Positions 1-8,442 of a stretch of 64,000 bases of DNA are shown here, in pieces. Position numbers and translations under genes: made by a program. Source of the DNA: Pseudomonadota bacterium. Lineage in GTDB: Bacteria > Pseudomonadota > Gammaproteobacteria > Burkholderiales > Rhodocyclaceae. Every line of letters begins with the position of its first letter. The stretch's first letter is position 1. The notes below the pieces were generated by a model. That model did not search any database, was not told the origin of the DNA, and saw only the letters and a program-made list of their open reading frames with translations. The DNA lies in the NCBI GenBank assembly GCA_008501585.1, contig QQUN01000033.1, positions 48,629 through 112,628 of the forward strand. The letters run 5' to 3'.

Positions 1-1567
1 GGTCGGGGACCGCGTAGCGCGAGACCACGCCGTCGTCGGCAAAGCGCTGCACATGGCGCTGGATGTCCTCGGCGCTGGCGCGCTGGCCGGGCTTCAGCAC
101 CACCAGGGCCATCGGGCGCTCGCCCCATTTGTCGTCCTTGACGCCGATGACGGCCGACTCGCTGACCGCCGGGTGCTGCGAGATGATGCTTTCCAGGTCG
201 AGCGAGGAGACCCACTCGCCGCCGGTCTTGACCACGTCCTTGAGCCGGTCGGTGACCTGCAGGCAGCCGGCCGCATCGAGGGTGCCGATGTCGCCGGTGT
301 GCAGGTAGCCGCCCTCCCACAGCCCTTCGGAGGCCTCGGGGTTGTGCAGGTAGCCCTGGGTGAGCCAGGGCGCGCGCACCACGATCTCGCCGGGGCTCTT
401 GCCGTCGCGCGCGGTGTCGGCCATCTCGCCATCGACGGTGTGGATGTCCACCAGCGGAATCGGGTAGCCGGTGCGCACGCGCTCGCTGGCCTGCGCGGCG
501 TGGTCGTCGGCGGGCACCGACGCGTCCACCTGAGCCAGGGTGAGGATGGGGCAGGTCTCGGACATGCCGTAGCCGGCGAAGACATCGATGCCGCGCTCGA
601 GGGCCGCTGCGGCCAGGCCCTTGGGCAGCGCCGAGCCGCCGATGATCACCTTCCAGCCCGACAGGTCCACCGCCTTGGCGCTGTCGCTGCCGAGCAGCAT
701 GTGCAGGATGGTGGGCACGCAGTGCGAGAAGCTGACCTTCTCGTCGCGGATGAGCTGGACGAGGATGTCCGGCTGGTAGCGGCCGGGGTACACCTGCTTG
801 ACGCCGAGCAGGGTGGCGACATAGGGCAGGCCCCAGGCGTGGACATGGAACATCGGCGTGATCGGCATGTACACATCGTCGCGATGCAGGCGCCCCTGGG
901 TCGGCGCGGTGCCGAGCTGCGCGGCCACGGCCAGGGTGTGCAGCACCAGCTGGCGGTGGCTGAAATACACGCCCTTGGGCAGGCCGGTGGTGCCGGTGGT
1001 GTAGAAGGTGGTGGCGCGGGTGTTCTCGTCGAAGTCCGGGAAGTCGTAGTCGGCACTCGCCTCGGCCAGCAGGGCTTCGTACTCGCCGGCGAAGCTTAGC
1101 GCGGACGACGGCGCCGCGGCCTCGTCGTTGATGAGCACGAACTGCTTCACCGTCTCGAGCTGACCCTTGATGCCCTCGAGCATGGGCAGGAACTCGGCAT
1201 TGACCAGCACGATGTCGGCGCGGGCGTGGTTGAGGGTGTAGACGATCTGCTCGGGCGAGAGCCGGATGTTCACCGTTTGCAGCACCGCGCCCATCATCGG
1301 CACGGCGAAGAAGCATTCCAGGTAGCGGTGGCTGTCCCAGTCCATCATGGCTACGGTCTGGCCGCGCTCGACGCCCAGGCCGGCCAGGGTGTTGGCGAGG
1401 CGGCCGATGCGCGAGAACAGGTCTCGGTAGCTGAGGCGGCGGTCGCGATAGACGATCTGCTGGCCGGCGGCCACGGCGCGCGGGGTGTGCAGCAGCTGCT
1501 TGATGAGCAGCGGGTAGGCGTAGGCCGAGGGCGTCACGGTGATGTGGGTGTCGATGTCCTGGTTCAT
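1..1567 (-). CDS. AMP-forming acyl-CoA synthetase, 3' end outside window
   Basis: ANL-superfamily ligase that would activate a carboxylic acid to its CoA thioester through an acyl-adenylate. The first 522 codons are visible; the C-terminal end is cut by the window edge. The P-loop-like A3 motif YTTGTTGLPKG lies at residues 189-199. The adenylate-binding GYGMSE and the TGDIG motif follow, and the hinge region (DRLKDVVKTGGEWVSS) is present. The ATG at 1567 is preceded by a strong GGAGGAG ribosome site. It is the last visible gene of a leftward operon, 96 bases after the acetoacetate-CoA ligase gene. The family includes medium/long-chain and methylthiopropionyl-CoA ligases, and the substrate cannot be read from sequence. 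The family call is firm; the role in a beta-keto acid pathway is inferred from neighbours. Confidence 0.9.
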   Translation of the reverse strand, partial: MNQDIDTHITVTPSAYAYPLLIKQLLHTPRAVAAGQQIVYRDRRLSYRDLFSRIGRLANTLAGLGVERGQTVAMMDWDSHRYLECFFAVPMMGAVLQTVNIRLSPEQIVYTLNHARADIVLVNAEFLPMLEGIKGQLETVKQFVLINDEAAAPSSALSFAGEYEALLAEASADYDFPDFDENTRATTFYTTGTTGLPKGVYFSHRQLVLHTLAVAAQLGTAPTQGRLHRDDVYMPITPMFHVHAWGLPYVATLLGVKQVYPGRYQPDILVQLIRDEKVSFSHCVPTILHMLLGSDSAKAVDLSGWKVIIGGSALPKGLAAAALERGIDVFAGYGMSETCPILTLAQVDASVPADDHAAQASERVRTGYPIPLVDIHTVDGEMADTARDGKSPGEIVVRAPWLTQGYLHNPEASEGLWEGGYLHTGDIGTLDAAGCLQVTDRLKDVVKTGGEWVSSLDLESIISQHPAVSESAVIGVKDDKWGERPMALVVLKPGQRASAEDIQRHVQRFADDGVVSRYAVPD

Positions 1568-1625
1568 GGTTGTTCTCCTCCAGAAGATAGATGTCATTGG
1601 CTTGATGTCGAGCGTAGTCGGGCCG

Positions 1626-1660
1626 GCGGGCTTTCTCCCTCCCCGCGATGGGGGGGATGC
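1626..1660. repeat. C-rich/G-rich intergenic hairpin
   Basis: A run of C/T-rich sequence is followed by a G-run (TCCCTCCCC, short loop, GGGGGGGA), giving a GC-rich stem between two genes of the same leftward operon. Comparable C/G-run hairpins occur at 3668-3696, 10876-10945, 16944-17044 and 49893-49957, so this looks like a dispersed intergenic repeat type. No T-tract follows, so it is not a clear terminator. Confidence 0.45.
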
Positions 1661-1663
1661 GTC

Positions 1664-3643
1664 CTAACTTGCCTGGCGGGCCAGGTAGCCGGTGGCGAAG
1701 CGCTGGAACCAGGCCAGGCTGTCCGGGTTGGCCATGGTGTCGGGGTTGGCGATCTTCTCCAGCGGCTGGCCGAGCAGTAGCTTTTTCATCGGCAGCTCCA
1801 TCTTCTTGCCCGACTGCGTGCGCGGAATCGCCGGCACCTGGAAGATGTCGTTGGGCACATGGCGGGCCGACAGCGCCACCTTGATGCGCTCGCGGATCTG
1901 CGCCACCAGCGCGGGCGTCAGCGCCTCGCCCTCGCGCAGCACCAGGAACAGCGGCATGTAGCTGTCCTTGCCCAGGTATTCGAGATCCACCACCAGGCTG
2001 TCGAGCACCTCGGGCAGCGCCTCCACCGCGCGGTACAGCTCGCTGGTGCCCATGCGGATGCCGTGGCGGTTGATGGTGGCGTCGGAGCGGCCGTAGATGA
2101 TGGCGCCGCCGCGCGGGGTGATGCGCAGCCAGTCGCCATGGCGCCAGATGCCTGGCCAGGTGTCGAAGTAGCTGTCGTGGTAGCGCTGGTTGCCGGCGTC
2201 GTTCCAGAAGTACAGCGGCATGGACGGCATGGGCGCGGTGCACACCAGCTCGCCGACCGCGTCGATGACGGGCCGGGCGTTGTCGTCGAAGGCCTCCACG
2301 CGGGCGCCCAGGCAGCGGCACTGCATTTCGCCCGGATACACCGGGCGCGTCGGGATGCCGCCGATGAAGGCGCTGACCAGGTCGGTGCCGCCCGAGATCG
2401 GGTTGATCCACAGGTCGTCGCGCACATGGTCCTGCAGCCAGGCGAATGTCTCCGGCGACAGCGGCGAGCCGGTGGAACCGAGGCCGCGCAGGCGCTCGAG
2501 ATTGGCCGCCTCGGTGGGCTCGATGCCGGCCTTCTGGCAGGACGCAAAAAAGGCCGCCCCGGCGCCGAAGAAATCGACCCGCGCCTCGCCCACGAAACGC
2601 CACAGGGCGTTGAGGTCCGGCACGCCGGGGTTGCCGTCGAACAGGCAGATCGTGCAGCCCAGCAGAAGGCCGCCGACCTGGAAGTTCCACATCATCCAGC
2701 CGGTGGCGGAAAACCAGTGGAAGCGGTCGCCGGCGTCGAGGTCGAGATGGAGATTGAGCGCCTTGAGGTGTTCGAGCACCACGCCGCCCTGGCCATGCAC
2801 GATGGGCTTGGGCAGGCCGGTGGTGCCGGAGGAGTACACCACCCACAGCGGATGGTCGAAGGGCACGTGTTCGGGCTGCAGCGGCGCCTCGCCGGCGGTG
2901 GCGGTGGCCCAGTCGATGCTGTTGTCGAATGCGGTTCCCGGCGCGGCCGGGTCGATGGCCGGCAGCAGCACCAGCTTCTCCACGCTGGGGAGGGCGTCCA
3001 GCAGTTCGCCGAGCAGCGCGCGGCGGTCGTGCGTCTTGCCGCTGTAGCGGTAGCCATCCACGGCGATCATCACCTTGGGTTCGATCTGCGAGAAGCGGTC
3101 CACCACTGCCACCTTGCCCATGTCCGGCGAGCACACCGACCACACCGCGCCGAGGCTGGCGACGGCGAGGAAGGCCACCACCGTCTCGGGCAGGTTGGGC
3201 ATGAAGGCGCACACCCGGTCGCCGGGCTGCACGCCGAAACCGCGCAGGGTGGCGGCCAGGGCGCCGACCTGGCGCTGCAGCTCGGCCCAGGACAGCTCGC
3301 GCGGCTCGCCCGCTTCGTTGCGGAAGACGATGGCCGGATGCGCGTCGGTGGCATGGCGGAACACCTGTTCCACATAGTTCAGGCGCACGCCGGGGAACCA
3401 GGTTGCGCCGGGCATGCGCGCGTCGGCCAGGGCGCACTCGGGCGTGCCGGTGGCGCGGAGGTCGAAGTAGTCCCAGAGCGCGCGCCAGAAGGCGTCGATG
3501 TCGGTCACCGACCACTGCCACAGGGCGTCATAGTCGGCAAAGCGCAGGCCGCGCTCGCGCGCCAGCCAGTGCATGAAGGCGGTGACCTGGGCCTTGCGGA
3601 TGGTCTCGGCGGTGGGTTGCCAGACGGGGGCGGTGTGTTCCAT
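1664..3643 (-). CDS. aacS: acetoacetate-CoA ligase
   Basis: Cytosolic ATP-dependent ligase converting acetoacetate and CoA to acetoacetyl-CoA. At 659 residues it has the usual length of the AacS branch of the ANL superfamily. The N-terminal acetyl-CoA-synthetase-like segment (residues 1-110) precedes the A3 motif YSSGTTGLPKP near residue 265. NPISGGTD and a C-terminal RTQSGKKMELP motif follow, the latter holding the acyl-adenylate lysine. The ATG at 3643 follows an AAGGAG site. The gene sits downstream of a BKACE-family enzyme whose by-product is acetoacetate, so it probably recycles that product. The family assignment is strong from motifs and length; the metabolic link is inference. Confidence 0.93.
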   Translation of the reverse strand: MEHTAPVWQPTAETIRKAQVTAFMHWLARERGLRFADYDALWQWSVTDIDAFWRALWDYFDLRATGTPECALADARMPGATWFPGVRLNYVEQVFRHATDAHPAIVFRNEAGEPRELSWAELQRQVGALAATLRGFGVQPGDRVCAFMPNLPETVVAFLAVASLGAVWSVCSPDMGKVAVVDRFSQIEPKVMIAVDGYRYSGKTHDRRALLGELLDALPSVEKLVLLPAIDPAAPGTAFDNSIDWATATAGEAPLQPEHVPFDHPLWVVYSSGTTGLPKPIVHGQGGVVLEHLKALNLHLDLDAGDRFHWFSATGWMMWNFQVGGLLLGCTICLFDGNPGVPDLNALWRFVGEARVDFFGAGAAFFASCQKAGIEPTEAANLERLRGLGSTGSPLSPETFAWLQDHVRDDLWINPISGGTDLVSAFIGGIPTRPVYPGEMQCRCLGARVEAFDDNARPVIDAVGELVCTAPMPSMPLYFWNDAGNQRYHDSYFDTWPGIWRHGDWLRITPRGGAIIYGRSDATINRHGIRMGTSELYRAVEALPEVLDSLVVDLEYLGKDSYMPLFLVLREGEALTPALVAQIRERIKVALSARHVPNDIFQVPAIPRTQSGKKMELPMKKLLLGQPLEKIANPDTMANPDSLAWFQRFATGYLARQAS

Positions 3644-3667
3644 GCGAGTCTCCTTGTGTCGGGTCGA

Positions 3668-3696
3668 GCAGGGGCCTCCCCGCGTGCTGGGGGATG
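3668..3696. repeat. C/G-run intergenic hairpin
   Basis: GGCCTCCCCGCGTGCTGGGGGATGGCC folds into a stem (GGCC-TCCCC with GGGGA-GGCC) in the short gap between the FrnE-like gene and aacS. It belongs to the same loose family as the hairpins near 1640, 10900, 17000 and 49925. Confidence 0.45.
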
Positions 3697-3725
3697 GCCG
3701 TCGGTACGGTGGGGTCAGTGCGGAG

Positions 3726-4367
3726 TCAGCGGGCGGCCGATGCTACCGACTGGGTTCGTGTGGTCCAGAGCATGCGGTCGAGCAATACCTCGGGCGGCTG
3801 GGCGCCGGACACCGCCACATGGTCGTTGAAGACGAAATGCGGCACGCCGGTCATGGTCGGGCGTGCCGCCAGCACCACATGCTGGCGGAGCTCGTCGCCG
3901 GTCCGGTCGTCCGCCGGGGCAGTGGCCAGACGGGCGAGGACCGCGGGGTCGCCGATGTCCTGCCCCTCGATGAACCAGGCCGTGAACAGCCGCTCGATCA
4001 GCGCACCGGTGGTGCCCGTCGATGCGGACTCGGTGAGCAGGCGATGGGCCCGCCGGGTGTTGGGCATGGACGTGATCCGGTCGAACGCGAACGAGATGCC
4101 GGCACTGTGCGCGGCCGCCTGCACCTGTGCGCGCCGGGCGGCCACGGCGGCTGGCCCGCCCAGACGCCGCTCGTAGAAGGCCTGGTAGGGCAGGCCCTCG
4201 GGCGGCGTGTCGGGCAGCAGCTCGTGGGCCACCCACTGCAGGTCGATCGCCACCTCGGGCCGCGCCCGGCGGAAGCGGGCGAGCGCCGTGTCGAGGTGGC
4301 GCTTGCCGATGAAGCACCAGGGGCAGATCAGGTCGAAATGCACCGCGATGTCGAGCCGGGGCGTCAT
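3726..4367 (-). CDS. DsbA-family (FrnE-like) thioredoxin-fold oxidoreductase
   Basis: A 213-residue cytosolic thioredoxin-fold protein of the DsbA/FrnE group. The N-terminus reads DLICPWCFIGKRHL, so the active site is CPWC at about residues 15-18, with the IGK sequence typical of FrnE and 2-hydroxychromene-2-carboxylate isomerase relatives. A GVPHFVFND motif, the cis-Pro region of the fold, lies near residue 170. There is no signal peptide. The start at 4367 overlaps the stop of the upstream hydrolase by four bases (ATGA), pointing to translational coupling. FrnE-like proteins act as thiol-disulfide oxidoreductases or glutathione-dependent isomerases; which applies here is unknown. Confidence 0.85.
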   Translation of the reverse strand: MTPRLDIAVHFDLICPWCFIGKRHLDTALARFRRARPEVAIDLQWVAHELLPDTPPEGLPYQAFYERRLGGPAAVAARRAQVQAAAHSAGISFAFDRITSMPNTRRAHRLLTESASTGTTGALIERLFTAWFIEGQDIGDPAVLARLATAPADDRTGDELRQHVVLAARPTMTGVPHFVFNDHVAVSGAQPPEVLLDRMLWTTRTQSVASAAR

Positions 4368-4957
4368 GGCGCTGTCTCGGTGGCCGGCGCGGTGCTCAGC
4401 TGGCGCAGGAGCGTCAGCGCCTGCGGCCATTCGCCGAAGCCGGCGGCGGGGTTGAGGTGCCCGACCGCGCCGATGTTCTCCAGCCGGCTGCCCCAGTCGC
4501 GCGCCATGGCCGCGACGCGCTCGAAGCGGGCCAGCGGGTCATTGGTGCTGGCGGCCAGGATCGACGGGAAGGGCAGCGCGGCACGCGGGATCGGCAGCCA
4601 GCCGTTGGCTTCGATGGCCGACAGGGCGGGGTAGCCCTCGGGCAGCGGGCTTTCCAGGTCGGCCGGAGCCGCCAGCAGCGCGCCGTGGATGCGCCGGGTG
4701 TGGCCGTACTTGCGCGCCCAATGCACGGTGATCATCACCCCCGCGCTGTGGGCAGCGAGCAGCACCGGCCCGTCGATGGCCTGCAGGGCGGCCTGCAGCG
4801 CCTCGACGCGCGCGGCGCAGGAGAGCTTGTCCGCTTCCAGCGGCGGGACGGTGCGCGAGGTGGGCAGCGCGTTGGCGCAGCGCGTCTGCCAGTGGTCGGC
4901 GACATGGTCTCGCAGGCCGGGGACGAACAGGACAGTAGGCGTGGTGGTTGGGTTCAT
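4364..4957 (-). CDS. RBBP9/YdeN-family alpha/beta hydrolase
   Basis: A 197-residue small serine hydrolase of the RBBP9/YdeN type. The N-terminus TVLFVPGLRDHVADHWQ matches the family's opening strand and oxyanion region. The nucleophile elbow is AAHSAGV (Ser near residue 77). Asp in ASTNDP (near residue 147) and His in AVGHLN (near residue 174) complete the triad. Natural substrates of the family are poorly known; small esters are usually assumed. It lies between an MFS carrier gene (29 bases away) and the FrnE-like gene (ATGA overlap), so it belongs to the leftward catabolic operon. Confidence 0.85.
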   Translation of the reverse strand: MNPTTTPTVLFVPGLRDHVADHWQTRCANALPTSRTVPPLEADKLSCAARVEALQAALQAIDGPVLLAAHSAGVMITVHWARKYGHTRRIHGALLAAPADLESPLPEGYPALSAIEANGWLPIPRAALPFPSILAASTNDPLARFERVAAMARDWGSRLENIGAVGHLNPAAGFGEWPQALTLLRQLSTAPATETAP

Positions 4958-4986
4958 GAAAGAGTCCTCAATGGGGGGCAGCCGGG

Positions 4987-6300
4987 TCAGGCGGCCGAGG
5001 GCGCCGAGTGGGCGGCATGGCGCACCCGGTAGGCCTGGACGTCCTTGCGGTAGCTCAGGCGGCCGACGAGAAAGGCGGCGATCGCCAGCACGGGAATGGC
5101 GCCGGCCAGGCGCAGGGCGGTCATCAGGTCTTGCGAGTCGGCGATCACGCCGGTGAGGTAGGGCCCGGCGGCCAGCCCGAGGAAGTTGTTGAACAAAGTT
5201 AGCGTGGCGAAGGCGGTGGCGTGGATGGGGCTGGGCGTGAGGTTGGTGACGATGGCCCCGGCCGGCCCTGTGGTGCCGGCCGACAGGAACAGCCCGAAGC
5301 CCAGCACCACCAGCTGCGGCGTGCCCACCGGCAGGCTCAGCGCGATGCCGATCAGCACGAAGGTCACCACGCAGTAGCTGATCGCCACCAGCCACTTGCG
5401 CTCCGGGTCGTTGCGGCTGAGGCGGTCGGTGAGGTTGCCGCAGACGATCATGCCCACCGCGCCGATCAGCACGAAGACGGCCGACACCACGCCGGCGCTG
5501 CCGGTTTCCAGGCCGTAGTAGCGGTTGAGGAAGCTCGGCAGCCAGGCCATGAAGGCGGCCAGCACAAACAGCTGCAGGCCGCTGCCGACATAGGCGCAGA
5601 TGATCGAGCGCGAGGCGAACAAGTCCTTGAGCAGCGCTTTGAGGTTGAAGGCGGGCAGGGGCCCCTTGTCGGCGCGCGTGCCGTAGGTCTTGCGGTCGGA
5701 GACGGTCATGAAGTACAGCACCACCAGCAGGAAGCCGAAGCCGGCCATGGCGCCGAAGGCCCAGCGCCAGCCGAACTGCGCGGCGATCACGCCGCCCAGG
5801 GCCATGCCGAGCACCGAGCCGAAGGCGCCGCCGGCCATGAAGGCCGAGACGATGGTGGCACGCAGGCGTTGCGGAAACAGGCTGACCACCAGCGCCACAC
5901 CGACGCTGCCATAGGCCGCCTCGCCGACGCCGACGAAAAAGCGCGCCCAGAACATCTGATCGAAGCTGGCGGCCAGCGCACAGGCGGCCGTCGCCAGGCT
6001 CCACAGCGTGGCCATCAGGATGATGCTCTTGACCCGCCCCCAGCGGTCGGCCACCACCGACAGCGGAAAGGTCAGCGTGCCGACCAGCAGGGCGACGATG
6101 GAACTGAGGCTGCCCAGCTGCTTGTCGGACAGCATCCATTCGGCCTTGAGCAGTGGGAACACTGCGTTAAGGACTTGGCGCGACATGTAGTCGGAGATCA
6201 GCAGGCCGAAGGTCAGTGCAAAGACCAGCCAGGCATAGGGGCGCGAGACGCGCAGGGCGGCGCTGTCGTCGCTCGAATCGGTTGCGGCATGGATGGCCAT
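4987..6300 (-). CDS. MFS transporter, 12 transmembrane segments
   Basis: A 437-residue major facilitator superfamily carrier with about 12 hydrophobic segments. The MFS signature between helices 2 and 3 is visible as ADRWGRVKSI, and the second-half equivalent as GNLTDRLSRND. The sequence resembles the spinster/organic-anion branch (SRQVLNAVFPLLKAEW and FFVGVGEAAYG). I chose the ATG at 6300; an upstream in-frame extension is proline/threonine-rich and not hydrophobic. Its position in the BKACE operon suggests it imports the substrate of that pathway, which is an inference. Confidence 0.88.
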   Translation of the reverse strand: MAIHAATDSSDDSAALRVSRPYAWLVFALTFGLLISDYMSRQVLNAVFPLLKAEWMLSDKQLGSLSSIVALLVGTLTFPLSVVADRWGRVKSIILMATLWSLATAACALAASFDQMFWARFFVGVGEAAYGSVGVALVVSLFPQRLRATIVSAFMAGGAFGSVLGMALGGVIAAQFGWRWAFGAMAGFGFLLVVLYFMTVSDRKTYGTRADKGPLPAFNLKALLKDLFASRSIICAYVGSGLQLFVLAAFMAWLPSFLNRYYGLETGSAGVVSAVFVLIGAVGMIVCGNLTDRLSRNDPERKWLVAISYCVVTFVLIGIALSLPVGTPQLVVLGFGLFLSAGTTGPAGAIVTNLTPSPIHATAFATLTLFNNFLGLAAGPYLTGVIADSQDLMTALRLAGAIPVLAIAAFLVGRLSYRKDVQAYRVRHAAHSAPSAA

Positions 6301-6424
6301 GGCAGACGGTCTCCTCTGGTGTCTGTTACGGCCGACCATCTGGCGGGTCGGTCCGTGCGGTCGTTGTCTCGTCGGGCGCCACCGCCGACCAGGGGGCAGC
6401 CCCCGGCCGGTGCGGCATTCATTA

Positions 6425-7483
6425 TCAGGCAGCGTACTGCGTAAAGCCCTGCTGGCCTGTGCGGCGGTTGGGGGCGAAGCCGTTGGCCGCCAGGGTTTCG
6501 TCGGCGTTCTTGTAGAAGGTGCCGATCTTGTAGATCTCGCGGGCTTCCTTGGCATTGGCCACGTCGCGGCCGAACTCGTTGGAGATGCGCACCAGCTGCT
6601 CGATCTGCTCGACGCTGCCCATCTTGCGGTCGCGGCGCTGGGTCCAGATGTTGTCCTCGATACCGCAGCGCACATGCAGGCCCATGGCGATGGCCATCAT
6701 GTTGAGCGGCAGCACGTTGAGCATGGAGGTCTCCAGCGTCAGCACCGAGCCGTCCGGGCAGGCGCGCACGAAGTTGGCCAGGTTGTAGAGGTTGGGCGCG
6801 TCGAAGCCGCCACCGATGGCCACCCAGGTGAGGATCAGCGGCACGTTGCACACATTGCGGCGCATCATGCGCTCGACGGTTTCCAGCTGGGTGATGTTGG
6901 CCAGCTGGAAATGCGTCTGGATGCCGTTCTCGGACAGGCGGCGGATGTGTTCCTCGACCCAGGCCGGCCCGGCCGGGATGGTCATTTCGCGGTAGGCGTG
7001 GTAGCCCTCGGGGGTGGCCAGCGAGGTGCCGCGGATGTCGGCCTCGCACATCTGCTCGACCACGTTCATCTGGTTGGAGTTGATGGCGATGGTCACCTGG
7101 TCGGGTCGCGGCGACAGCTCGGCGAGCATGTGGCGGGTGTCGTCGGACAGCCACTTGGCGACCTGGCCGTCGTCTTCCGGCGCGAAGGAGATCGAGCCGC
7201 CGACCTGGATGATCATTTCCGGCACGCGGGCGCGGATGCCCTCGATCAGCTCGTTGAACTTGGACAGGCGCTTGGAGCCCTTGCCGTCGAGTTCGCGCAC
7301 ATGCAGGTGCAGCACGGTGGCGCCGGCGTTATAGCAATCCACGGCCTTCTGGATCTGTTCTTCCATGGTCACCGGGATGTCTTCGGGGAAGTCGGAAGGC
7401 ATCCATTCGGGGCCGTAGGGGGCGCAGGTGATGACGAGTTTCTGCTGGTTTTCGGGGAAGAGGGAACCGTCGAGGAAGTTCAT
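6425..7483 (-). CDS. BKACE-family beta-keto acid cleavage enzyme (DUF849)
   Basis: A 352-residue TIM-barrel, zinc-dependent enzyme of the BKACE family, whose type member is the 3-keto-5-aminohexanoate cleavage enzyme. The family condenses a beta-keto acid with acetyl-CoA and splits the adduct into acetoacetate and a new CoA ester. The zinc ligands lie in LHLHVRELDGKG near residue 50. An N-terminal ITCAPYGPEWMPSD and IQVGGSISF near residue 92 are also typical. The ATG at 7483 follows an AAGGAG site; an upstream in-frame ATG has none. Family members differ in the keto acid used (KAH, dehydrocarnitine, beta-ketoglutarate, beta-ketoadipate), and the residues that decide this cannot be judged by eye. 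The downstream aacS fits acetoacetate release. Confidence 0.9.
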   Translation of the reverse strand: MNFLDGSLFPENQQKLVITCAPYGPEWMPSDFPEDIPVTMEEQIQKAVDCYNAGATVLHLHVRELDGKGSKRLSKFNELIEGIRARVPEMIIQVGGSISFAPEDDGQVAKWLSDDTRHMLAELSPRPDQVTIAINSNQMNVVEQMCEADIRGTSLATPEGYHAYREMTIPAGPAWVEEHIRRLSENGIQTHFQLANITQLETVERMMRRNVCNVPLILTWVAIGGGFDAPNLYNLANFVRACPDGSVLTLETSMLNVLPLNMMAIAMGLHVRCGIEDNIWTQRRDRKMGSVEQIEQLVRISNEFGRDVANAKEAREIYKIGTFYKNADETLAANGFAPNRRTGQQGFTQYAA

Positions 7484-7568
7484 TTTTGCTACTCCTTGCA
7501 AAAGTTTCGGGCAAAGCCGGGGCTTGCCTGCCGCTTGGGCAGGCCAGGACGCCGTGGCATCGGGGGGG

Positions 7569-8426
7569 TTAGAAGGGGGCGTCGCCGACGATGGCTGCGC
7601 GTTCCATCTTGCGGTGGCAGGGGGGGTAGTCCATGACCGCGTAATGCTGGGTGGCGCGGTTGTCCCAGATCGCCATGCTGTAGGGCTTCCAGCGCCAGCG
7701 CACCTGGTACTCGGGGTTGTAGGCCTGGCTGATCAGGTACTGCAGCAGGTCGGCGCCGGCCTGGTTGTAGTCCTGGCCGAAGCGCACGCGCTGGGCGTTG
7801 TGGTAATTGACCAGGTGGGTGGTGAAGGCATTGACGAACAGGATCTTCTCGCCGGTTTCCGGATGGGTGCGCACCACCGGATGCTCGGCATCGGGGTACT
7901 GGGCCTTCATCGCCAGGCGCTTGTCCTGCGGCATGGCGGCCGCGAAGGACGCGTTGAAGCTGTGGCTGGCGATCAGCCCCTCGATCTCCACCTTGACGTG
8001 TGTCGGCAGATTTTCGTAGGCCAGCACCATGTTGGCCCACATGGTGTCGCCGCCCACCGGCGGGCACTCGATGCACCGCAGCACGCAGCCCAGGGCCGGG
8101 GTGGCGCGCCAGGTGCCGTCGCAGTGCCAGGCATTTTCGTAGCGGTCGGGCGGGTTGTCGGGCGTCTTGTAGATCTGCACCAGGCCCGGCGCGTCCGGAT
8201 GGCTGGGGGCCATCGGGTGGGTTTCCAGCTCGCCCAGGCGCATGGCGACCGCCATGTGGTCGCGGCGCGAGAGCTTGTCGAGGTCCTGGTCGCGCAGGAA
8301 CAGCACCTTGTACTTGAGCAGCGCGGCGTAGATTTCCTGGAACAGGCCGTCGTCGCGCACGGCGTCGCCCAGGCTCACGTCCGACAGCTCGGCGCCGATG
8401 GCGCAGGTCAGTGGTTCGATTTTCAT
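7569..8426 (-). CDS. TauD/TfdA-family Fe(II)/2-oxoglutarate dioxygenase
   Basis: A 285-residue non-heme iron dioxygenase of the taurine/2,4-D dioxygenase family. It would couple oxidative decarboxylation of 2-oxoglutarate to hydroxylation of a substrate, commonly followed by loss of a leaving group. The metal triad is visible: His and Asp in WHCDGT (near residues 99-101) and the distal His in WDNRATQHYAVMDY (near residue 263). The Arg in HRKMERA probably binds 2-oxoglutarate. The gene lies 16 bases after the quinone oxidoreductase gene and 85 before the BKACE gene. It could provide the oxidised substrate that BKACE cleaves; the actual substrate is unknown. Confidence 0.9.
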   Translation of the reverse strand: MKIEPLTCAIGAELSDVSLGDAVRDDGLFQEIYAALLKYKVLFLRDQDLDKLSRRDHMAVAMRLGELETHPMAPSHPDAPGLVQIYKTPDNPPDRYENAWHCDGTWRATPALGCVLRCIECPPVGGDTMWANMVLAYENLPTHVKVEIEGLIASHSFNASFAAAMPQDKRLAMKAQYPDAEHPVVRTHPETGEKILFVNAFTTHLVNYHNAQRVRFGQDYNQAGADLLQYLISQAYNPEYQVRWRWKPYSMAIWDNRATQHYAVMDYPPCHRKMERAAIVGDAPF

Positions 8427-8442
8427 TTGCGGTGCTCTCCTC